Assembly (NCBI GenBank): GCA_023424725.1
Contig: JAFADQ010000246.1
Location: 1 to 7,062 of the forward strand
DNA from: Bacteroidota bacterium
GTDB taxonomy: Bacteria > Bacteroidota > Bacteroidia > Cytophagales > Hymenobacteraceae
Length of the DNA: 7,062 bases
Direction of reading: 5' to 3'
The first letter of the stretch is position 1, and each line of letters begins with the position of its first letter. The notes below the pieces were generated by a model, which made no database searches, had not been told where the DNA came from, and saw only the letters and a program-made list of their open reading frames with translations. Positions 1 through 4,565 of the stretch are shown piece by piece. The translations under genes were made by a program, and so were the position numbers.

Positions 1-722
1 TCGCGTTTACCAACTTCTCTCCCGGCAACGGTTTGGTTGTTTTCCAGAACCGCCGCGACGACTCAACCCTGGCCGTTTTGTACCGTCAGGAATTCGAGAA
101 ACTGGGCGGGAAAATCAATGTTTTTCAGAAGATAAGCGGTACGCGCAGCTCTGCCAACACCGCCACCATCAGCAAGCTCGATACCACCGGAATCGGGCAC
201 ATGGCCGTTTTTTCCGAATCGCCGAATGTGGCCGTAAATGTGCTGAGCATGATAGACCGCAACAATTTCAGGGGCGGTGTGCTGGTGCCTTCTGCCTGGC
301 TCGAAATGCAGCAAATTCCGCTCGACCAGCTCGATGCCCGCGACATTTATTTTATCGGCCCGCACCAAACCGACCCTAAAATGGCCGGCTTTTCTACCTT
401 CAGCAAGGGCTACCATTTCCGCACCAACCTTCCTCCCTCCGATTACGCCAAATCGGGCTTCGAGCTAATGTGGTATTTCGGCCAGCAACTGCACCGCAAC
501 GGCACCGGTTTCGCGCAATTGCTGCCTCAGGATGGCTACCGTTCCGGCGCGCTTTATAGCGGTTTCGATTACAGCGCCGGCAACGATAACGGCTTTGTGC
601 CATTGTTTAAAATAGAGAAATTAGAGCTGCTGAGGGCAAATAATGCCGCATCACCGGCCAATTTATTACCACCACCTCCACCAGAACCAAAGAAAGATGA
701 GCAAAAGCCGCCAAAAAAGTAA
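1..722 (+). CDS. Type-1 periplasmic-binding-fold protein, C-terminal part (5' end outside window)
   Basis: The reading frame is open from the left edge (first full codon at 3) and stops with TAA at 720-722, giving the last 239 residues of a longer protein. A TTG at 33 is not a credible start because the frame continues upstream with protein-like sequence. The text resembles the second half of a type-1 periplasmic-binding (ABC amino-acid receptor-like) fold: alternating beta/alpha segments such as GHMAVFSESPNVAVNVLS, a strand ending in DIYFIGPHQTDP, and a late segment SGALYSGFDYSAGNDNGFVPLFKIE. It ends in a low-complexity tail with five consecutive prolines followed by Lys/Glu-rich sequence. 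In Bacteroidota such domains are often fused behind LysM peptidoglycan-binding repeats, which would lie upstream and are not visible here, so a cell-envelope role is inference. No transporter genes are next to it. The last 26 bases overlap hemL in another frame, suggesting cotranscription. The fold call is moderate; the function is unknown. Confidence 0.7.
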   Translation, partial: AFTNFSPGNGLVVFQNRRDDSTLAVLYRQEFEKLGGKINVFQKISGTRSSANTATISKLDTTGIGHMAVFSESPNVAVNVLSMIDRNNFRGGVLVPSAWLEMQQIPLDQLDARDIYFIGPHQTDPKMAGFSTFSKGYHFRTNLPPSDYAKSGFELMWYFGQQLHRNGTGFAQLLPQDGYRSGALYSGFDYSAGNDNGFVPLFKIEKLELLRANNAASPANLLPPPPPEPKKDEQKPPKK

Positions 723-2007
723 CGACCTTTTCGAAAAAGCAAAAAACAGCATTCCGGGCGGAGTAAACTCGCCGGTTCGCGCCTTCCGCGCCGTTGGCGG
801 GCATCCGGTTTTTGTAGAATCTGCCAACGGCCCTTTTTTGCAGGATGTTGATGGAAATAAGTACATCGATTTGATAAGCTCCTGGGGACCGATGCTGTTC
901 GGACACGCCCACAAACCGGTGCTGGAGGCACTAAAAACGGCTCTTCCAGCCTCTGTTTCGTTTGGCGCGCCCACACACCGCGAGGTAGAAATGGCCGAAC
1001 TGATCGTGAGCATGGTGCCATCGGTAGAAAAAGTGCGCATGGTAAACAGCGGCACCGAAGCTACCATGTCTGCGCTGCGGGTGGCCCGTGGTTTTACCGG
1101 CCGCGATAAATTTATTAAGTTCGAGGGCTGCTACCACGGCCACGGCGATTCTTTCCTCATCTCGGCCGGCAGCGGCGCCATCACCCACGGAAACCCAGAT
1201 TCGCCGGGAGTAACAAAAGGCGTTGCAGAAGACACCATTTCGGTTATTTATAACGATCTGAATGCCGTAGAAGCCGCCATCGCGAAATATCCTAACCAGA
1301 TTGCGGCTATTATTATAGAACCTGTAGCGGGCAATATGGGCTGTGTGGTACCCGAAAAAGGGTATCTGCAGGGCCTCCGCCAACTCTGCGACCAGCACGG
1401 CATTTTGCTTATTTTTGATGAAGTGATGACCGGTTTCCGGTTGGCCAAAGGCGGAGCGCAGGAATACTTTAATGTAATGCCCGATCTTACAACATTAGGC
1501 AAAATTATAGGCGGCGGATTACCGGTGGGCGCTTACGGCGGCCGCAAAGATATTATGGATAAGGTCTCCCCTGCCGGACCCATTTATCAGGCCGGAACCT
1601 TATCGGGTAACCCGCTGGCAATGGCAGCAGGTTTGGCTATGCTTACACACATCAAAGAAACGCCCGAAGTTTATCAGCAATTAGAAAATACGACCACCAA
1701 AATTGTAGACGGAATCCGTGCCGCGATGAAAAAACACGGCCTGAACTACACCATTAACCAGGTCGGCTCTATGTACTCGCTGTTTTTCACCGATCAGCCG
1801 GTGCGCAACTTTACCGAAGCCCGCGCCGCCGATCTTCAGAAATTCAGCCGCTATTTTAACTCCATGCTCAACCAGGGAGTTTACTTAGCACCTTCGCAGT
1901 TTGAGAGTTTATTTGTATCCGCAGCAATTACAGATGAGCTGGTAGAGCAAATGAATGCCGCGAATATGGAGGCGCTGTCGCCTGAAGTGTTGGAGGGAAA
2001 CGATTAA
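697..2007 (+). CDS. hemL: Glutamate-1-semialdehyde 2,1-aminomutase
   Basis: A cytoplasmic PLP enzyme that converts glutamate-1-semialdehyde into 5-aminolevulinate, the last step of the C5 route to haem and other tetrapyrroles. The 436-residue product is close to the usual family length. Visible hallmarks are the N-terminal IPGGVNSPVRAF, the NSGTEAT cofactor phosphate loop at N117-T123, Y146-H147 in GCYHGHGDS (PLP ring stacking), D241 in IFDEVMTGFR (contacts the pyridine nitrogen) and the Schiff-base lysine K269 in TTLGKIIGGGLPVGAYGGR. The ATG at 697 was chosen because the protein then begins MSKSRQKSNDLFEKAK, as relatives do. The same frame is open back to an ATG at 643, but that would add 18 unrelated residues and lengthen the overlap with the upstream gene from 26 to 80 bases. 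No Shine-Dalgarno is visible, as expected in Bacteroidota. The gene is probably translated from the upstream transcript. No terminator with a T-tract follows directly; a 12 bp hairpin begins 14 bases after the stop. Nothing looks degraded. Confidence 0.97.
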   Translation: MSKSRQKSNDLFEKAKNSIPGGVNSPVRAFRAVGGHPVFVESANGPFLQDVDGNKYIDLISSWGPMLFGHAHKPVLEALKTALPASVSFGAPTHREVEMAELIVSMVPSVEKVRMVNSGTEATMSALRVARGFTGRDKFIKFEGCYHGHGDSFLISAGSGAITHGNPDSPGVTKGVAEDTISVIYNDLNAVEAAIAKYPNQIAAIIIEPVAGNMGCVVPEKGYLQGLRQLCDQHGILLIFDEVMTGFRLAKGGAQEYFNVMPDLTTLGKIIGGGLPVGAYGGRKDIMDKVSPAGPIYQAGTLSGNPLAMAAGLAMLTHIKETPEVYQQLENTTTKIVDGIRAAMKKHGLNYTINQVGSMYSLFFTDQPVRNFTEARAADLQKFSRYFNSMLNQGVYLAPSQFESLFVSAAITDELVEQMNAANMEALSPEVLEGND

Positions 2008-2021
2008 GATATAATGCCCCC

Positions 2022-2126
2022 AACTCTCCTTAGCTTCTTAGCTAAGGAGGTTCCACTTCATGCTTCCAAGCATGAAAAAAAGCCTGGAGGCTTAAAGTAG
2101 CAGATTCTTAGCTTGGCAGCTAAGAA
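2022..2126. repeat. Cluster of four short palindromes downstream of hemL
   Basis: Four hairpin-forming palindromes lie within 105 bases. H1: CTCCTTAGC (2026-2034) pairs with GCTAAGGAG (2041-2049), extended by AAC/GTT across one bulged T, giving 12 bp with a 6-base loop. H2: TTCATGCT (2057-2064) pairs with AGCATGAA (2069-2076) around TCCA. H3: AAGCCT (2080-2085) pairs with AGGCTT (2088-2093). H4: TTCTTAGCT (2105-2113) pairs with AGCTAAGAA (2118-2126) around TGGC. ACTT (2055-2058) and AAGT (2095-2098) could close H2 and H3 into a branched structure. H1 and H4 share the direct repeat TTCTTAGCT (2035-2043 and 2105-2113), so their arms could also pair with each other. None is followed by a T-run on either strand, so they are not typical intrinsic terminators. 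They may still protect the hemL mRNA 3' end or be REP-like dispersed palindromes. Confidence 0.7.
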
Positions 2127-2164
2127 CAGAATAAAACAATTTGGCAGCTATTTATAGCCATAAG

Positions 2165-2349
2165 TACTGTCATTGCGAGGCACGAAGCAACCGGGTTGTT
2201 AGAAGTCCGAACTATGATCTGTTTGATAAAATGAAAGACTTTGAATATTATAGAATCATAGTACTTCATTTAATCATTTCCATCACAGTTCAGACAAAAT
2301 ATATCGCGCTGTTCACCAGATTGCCACGCTATCGCTCGCAATGACAGTA
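2165..2349. mobile_element. Fold-back, MITE-like palindromic element (no coding capacity)
   Basis: The ends are a perfect 15 bp inverted repeat: TACTGTCATTGCGAG at 2165-2179 and its reverse complement at 2335-2349. Inside lies a second, imperfect inverted repeat: 2205-2240 against 2260-2295 matches at 26 of 36 positions without gaps, leaving a 19-base centre. The segments between (2180-2204 and 2296-2334) are also related, GCAACCGGGT against GCAATCTGGT, so the whole unit is one long imperfect palindrome able to form a cruciform. An outer GCTATTTA (2147-2154) is mirrored by TAAATAGC (2348-2355), with 10 extra bases on the left. The motif CATTGCGAG...GCAATC resembles, from memory, a dispersed repeat found in many bacterial genomes whose translation gives spurious HCEARSN-type peptides. 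No target-site duplication is clear, although TTGGCAG flanks it at 2141-2147 and 2373-2379. The structure is visible directly; mobility is inference. Confidence 0.72.
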
Positions 2350-2411
2350 AATAGCAACTGGTGAGCTGCGAATTGGCAGAATGAGGCTCTGCAATAAAAA
2401 AATAAAACACC

Positions 2412-2432
2412 GCTGATTCTCAACCAATCAGC
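2412..2432 (+). promoter_or_regulatory. Inverted repeat in the dcd leader
   Basis: GCTGATT (2412-2418) and AATCAGC (2426-2432) form a perfect 7 bp stem with a 7-base loop, ending 14 bases before the dcd start codon. It could be an operator or a 5'-UTR hairpin affecting translation. Read on the minus strand it is followed by a T-rich run and looks terminator-like, but no minus-strand gene exists to be terminated. The role is unproven. Confidence 0.35.
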
Positions 2433-2446
2433 ATTTACATAAAATT

Positions 2447-2983
2447 ATGATCCTGACGGATAAACAAATTCTGGAAGAAATAAACAAAGGCACCATCGTA
2501 ATAGAGCCATTCGACCAGAAATGCCTTGGCACCAACTCTTACGACGTGCACCTGGGCCGCTACCTTGCCACGTATATCGACGAAGTGCTCGATGCCAGAA
2601 AACACAACCAGATAGAAGTTTTCGAGATCGGCCCTGATGGTTACGAGCTTCAGCCCGGTAAATTGTATTTAGGCGTTACCAAAGAATACACCGAATCGCA
2701 TGCGCATGTGCCTTTCCTGGAAGGCAAATCGAGTGTTGGCCGCCTCGGCATCGACATACATGCCACCGCCGGCAAAGGCGATGTGGGTTTCTGCAACACC
2801 TGGACCCTCGAAATTTCTGTTACCCAACGCGTGCGCATTTACCACGGCATGCCCATTGGCCAGCTTATTTACTTTACCGTGCAGGGCGAAATAGAGAACA
2901 TGTACAACAGTAAAGACGGCGCCAAATACAACAACCGCACCCTGAAGCCGGTAGAAAGCATGATGTGGAAGAATAAGTTTTGA
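2447..2983 (+). CDS. dcd: dCTP deaminase
   Basis: A cytoplasmic pyrimidine-nucleotide enzyme of the trimeric dUTPase-like fold that deaminates dCTP to dUTP, feeding dTTP synthesis. The 178-residue product is in the normal family range and begins MILTDKQILEEI, as relatives do, so the ATG at 2447 is secure. Key segments are GTNSYDVHLG (about 28-37), the substrate/phosphate signature GKSSVGRLG at 93-101 (aligns with GRSSLARLG of E. coli Dcd), the HATAGKGDVGF region at 105-115, and the expected catalytic glutamate E122 in TWTLEISV. The C-terminal part with KYNNRTLKP around 160-168 is the usual nucleotide-closing segment. After the conserved TA the protein has Gly where E. coli has His-Arg, a feature shared with the bifunctional dCTP deaminase/dUTPase of Mycobacterium tuberculosis. 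Whether it also hydrolyses dUTP cannot be decided from sequence. It appears to be a single-gene unit between two structured intergenic regions. Confidence 0.96.
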   Translation: MILTDKQILEEINKGTIVIEPFDQKCLGTNSYDVHLGRYLATYIDEVLDARKHNQIEVFEIGPDGYELQPGKLYLGVTKEYTESHAHVPFLEGKSSVGRLGIDIHATAGKGDVGFCNTWTLEISVTQRVRIYHGMPIGQLIYFTVQGEIENMYNSKDGAKYNNRTLKPVESMMWKNKF

Positions 2984-3006
2984 GTTTGGTTTTTGATTGT
3001 TACTTG

Positions 3007-3038
3007 TTGATTGTTAGGCTGCAATGGCCATATTTTTG
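3007..3038 (+). promoter_or_regulatory. Candidate hutI promoter (Bacteroidota type)
   Basis: TATTTTTG at 3031-3038 matches the Bacteroidota -7 consensus TAnnTTTG exactly. A TTG at 3007-3009 lies 21 bases upstream and a second TTG at 3011-3013 lies 17 bases upstream, both within the spacing tolerated for the -33 element. Transcription would start near 3044, giving a leader of about 115 bases before hutI. TTGATTGTTA is directly repeated at 2993-3002 and 3007-3016, overlapping the -33 site. The region is AT-rich, so a chance match is possible. Confidence 0.45.
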
Positions 3039-3047
3039 GTTGTTGCA

Positions 3048-3112
3048 GGGTAAACGCTTCCAGGTCTAAAAAAGACGCTGGAAGGTTTTCCGGGAACGCT
3101 GTAACTTTACCC
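3048..3112 (+). other. Nested hairpin in the dcd-hutI gap
   Basis: CTTCCAG-GTCT (3057-3067) pairs with AGAC-g-CTGGAAG (3073-3084), an 11 bp stem with one bulged G and an A5 loop, followed by GTTTT. It is enclosed by GGGTAAA (3048-3054) pairing with TTTACCC (3106-3112). A further helix, CTGCAA (3019-3024) with TTGCAG (3043-3048), lies just upstream and shares one base. Two readings are possible: a weak intrinsic terminator of dcd (stem plus T4), or a folded 5' leader of hutI if the promoter at 3031-3038 is real. I do not recognise a known riboswitch class. Confidence 0.45.
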
Positions 3113-3124
3113 GTTAAACCTTTT

Positions 3125-3153
3125 TCCACTCATCCACTCATCCACTCATCCAC
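3125..3153 (+). repeat. Tandem octamer (TCCACTCA)n in the hutI leader
   Basis: Three perfect copies of TCCACTCA (3125-3132, 3133-3140, 3141-3148) are followed by a partial copy TCCAC (3149-3153). Only seven bases separate the array from the hutI ATG, so it occupies the region normally covered by the ribosome at initiation. The same octamer is tandemly repeated before ftcD. Confidence 0.9.
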
Positions 3154-3160
3154 CAACCCT

Positions 3161-4456
3161 ATGCCTCAACTTCTCCTCACCAACATAAAAGGCCTCATAC
3201 AAGTAGAAAACCAGCCAAAAAACAGAGTGGCCGGTGCCGAAATGCAGAACCTGCCCATGCTGGAAGGGGCATTTTTGCTGCTGCAAGAAGGAAAAATTCT
3301 GGATTTCGGGCCGATGGCAGAGCTACAGCTTAGCAACCTGCCCGAAGGTGTGCAGCAGCACGATTGCAGCGGCCGGTTTGTTTTCCCGAGCTTTGTAGAT
3401 CCGCACACGCATTTGGTGTTTGCCGGCTCGCGCGAGGGTGAGTTTGTAGACAGAATTAAAGGCCTGAGCTACGAAGAAATTGCCCGTCGCGGCGGTGGAA
3501 TCCTGAATTCTGCTGACCGTTTACAGCAAACTTCTGAAGACGAACTCTTTGAATCTGCCCTGGAGCGTCTGCACGAAGTTATTGCCATGGGAACAGGAGC
3601 TATAGAAATTAAAAGCGGCTATGGACTTACGGTTGAAGACGAATTAAAAATGTTGCGCGTAGTGCGGCGTTTGCGCGAGGTTAGCCCTATTCCGATAAAG
3701 GCAACTTTACTGGGTGCTCATGCAATCCCGAGAAACTTCCTGAACAACCGCGAAGGATTTATCGATCTGGTTGTTAACGAGCTGATACCAAGAGTAGCCG
3801 AAGAAGGCCTGGCCGAATACTGCGATGTGTTCTGCGACCGCGGTTTTTTCACTCCAGAAGAAACTGACCGGATTCTGAAACAAGGATTAAAATTCGGACT
3901 AATTCCGAAATTGCATGCGCACCAGTTAGCGCCATCCGGAGGAATAAAAGTTGGCGTAGAAAACGGCGCGATAAGTGTAGACCATCTGGAGCATGTTGGG
4001 CCGGAGGAGACAGAACTGCTGCTAAATTCGGCTACCATGCCCACTTTATTGCCCGGTGCAGCTTTTTTCCTGGGCCTCCCCTACCAGCCCGCCCGCGAAA
4101 TGATAAATGCGGGTTTACCCATCGCGCTGGCTTCAGATTATAACCCCGGCAGCTCGCCATCCGGCAACATGGCTTTTTTGCTGACGTTAGCCTGCGTAAA
4201 GCTGCGGATGACTCCCGAAGAAGCTATTAATGCCTGCACTATTAATGCGGCAGCGGCTATCGGTTTACAACAATCGCATGGCAGCATTTGCAGAGGAAAA
4301 GCGGCCAATCTGTTCATCACCAAACCAATGGCCAGTTATGCCCAAATGCCCTATTTTTTCGGCCACGGAGCCCAGCTGATAGATAAGGTGATCTTAAACG
4401 GCAACTTCTGGCAAAAGCCGGAAGAGGCAAAAAAGCAATTGGAGTCGATACATTAA
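3161..4456 (+). CDS. hutI: Imidazolonepropionase
   Basis: A cytoplasmic metal-dependent amidohydrolase that opens the ring of 4-imidazolone-5-propanoate to N-formimino-L-glutamate, the third step of histidine degradation. The 431-residue product is slightly longer than the usual 405-420. The amidohydrolase TIM-barrel signatures are present: metal-binding H82 and H84 in DPHTHLVFAG, H252 (with H254) in KLHAHQL, and D326 in ALASDYNPGSSPSGNM. Family-specific segments include RGGGILNSADRLQ, GTGAIEIKSGYGLTVEDELKMLRV, LGAHAIP and the DVFCDRGFFTPEE stretch. The ATG at 3161 was chosen because MPQLLLTNIKGL starts the N-terminal beta-sandwich. The frame stays open back to a TTG at 3011, but those 50 residues only read out the leader repeats. 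The next gene, ftcD, consumes the product, 109 bases downstream. The gene is intact. Absence of hutH and hutU from the window means the rest of the pathway is encoded elsewhere or just outside. Confidence 0.97.
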   Translation: MPQLLLTNIKGLIQVENQPKNRVAGAEMQNLPMLEGAFLLLQEGKILDFGPMAELQLSNLPEGVQQHDCSGRFVFPSFVDPHTHLVFAGSREGEFVDRIKGLSYEEIARRGGGILNSADRLQQTSEDELFESALERLHEVIAMGTGAIEIKSGYGLTVEDELKMLRVVRRLREVSPIPIKATLLGAHAIPRNFLNNREGFIDLVVNELIPRVAEEGLAEYCDVFCDRGFFTPEETDRILKQGLKFGLIPKLHAHQLAPSGGIKVGVENGAISVDHLEHVGPEETELLLNSATMPTLLPGAAFFLGLPYQPAREMINAGLPIALASDYNPGSSPSGNMAFLLTLACVKLRMTPEEAINACTINAAAAIGLQQSHGSICRGKAANLFITKPMASYAQMPYFFGHGAQLIDKVILNGNFWQKPEEAKKQLESIH

Positions 4457-4491
4457 TGTTGAACACAATTAAAGGATTAACAGGATTAGGA

Positions 4492-4499
4492 TACCTTTG
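4492..4499 (+). promoter_or_regulatory. Candidate -7 element for ftcD
   Basis: TACCTTTG matches the Bacteroidota -7 consensus TAnnTTTG exactly and lies 66 bases before the ftcD ATG. No TTG or TTTG occurs 17-23 bases upstream, so only half of a promoter is supported. GGATTA is repeated just upstream (4474-4479 and 4483-4488). If used, transcription would start around 4505, and the leader would consist almost entirely of the hairpin and octamer array described below. Confidence 0.35.
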
Positions 4500-4510
4500 T
4501 GACACTAACG

Positions 4511-4536
4511 ATGAGTGCGAATTTTAATTCACTCAT
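4511..4536 (+). promoter_or_regulatory. Leader hairpin that captures an octamer unit upstream of ftcD
   Basis: ATGAGTG (4511-4517) pairs with CACTCAT (4530-4536). Inside, AATT (4520-4523) pairs with AATT (4526-4529) across a two-base bulge. The right arm belongs to the first octamer unit. Identical CACTCAT heptamers recur at 4538-4544 and 4546-4552, so the left arm could pair in three registers and reach towards the start codon. The sequence is direct evidence; any regulatory effect is inference. Confidence 0.45.
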
Positions 4537-4559
4537 CCACTCATCCACTCATTCACTAA
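4528..4559 (+). repeat. Tandem octamer array in the ftcD leader
   Basis: Four consecutive octamers: TTCACTCA (4528-4535), TCCACTCA (4536-4543), TCCACTCA (4544-4551) and TTCACTAA (4552-4559). The two inner units are identical to those before hutI and the outer ones differ by one or two bases. The array ends six bases before the ftcD ATG, almost the same placement as in hutI. Confidence 0.9.
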
Positions 4560-4565
4560 TTGAAA

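Larger units (their letters stand above)
2008..2446. other. Gene-free interval between hemL and dcd
   Basis: These 439 bases contain no convincing gene on either strand. They hold the four-hairpin cluster, the fold-back element, an A-rich stretch around 2393-2408, a small stem (GCAGA 2376-2380 with TCTGC 2388-2392) and the hairpin just before dcd. The 10-mer TTGGCAGCTA occurs twice (2113-2122 and 2141-2150). A 67-codon frame at 2141-2344 is the translation of the fold-back repeat. No exact Bacteroidota promoter match was found for dcd here, although dcd is unlikely to be read from hemL through so much structure. Confidence 0.75.

Noticed and set aside
2141..2344. 67-codon + strand frame with CHCEARSN in its translation
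   Set aside because: It lies almost wholly inside the fold-back element, and its peptide is simply the translated inverted repeat, a well-known source of spurious hypothetical proteins.
2138..2379. Target-site duplication AATT(T)GGCAG flanking the fold-back element
   Set aside because: The copies are inexact, lie 17-20 bases outside the terminal repeats, and TTGGCAG also occurs at 2113-2119, so it is not convincing as an insertion footprint.
2412..2432. Minus-strand intrinsic terminator (stem followed by a T-rich run)
   Set aside because: No minus-strand gene lies to the right that would need it. It was kept only as a possible dcd leader hairpin.
3125..3153. CRISPR-like or iteron array
   Set aside because: Units are 8 bases with no spacers, only three to four copies, and lie at gene starts; no replication or cas genes are present.
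3011..3160. 50-residue N-terminal extension of hutI from a TTG
   Set aside because: The extension only reads through hairpins and the octamer array (giving HPLIHSST), and the 431-residue form from 3161 already begins like the family.
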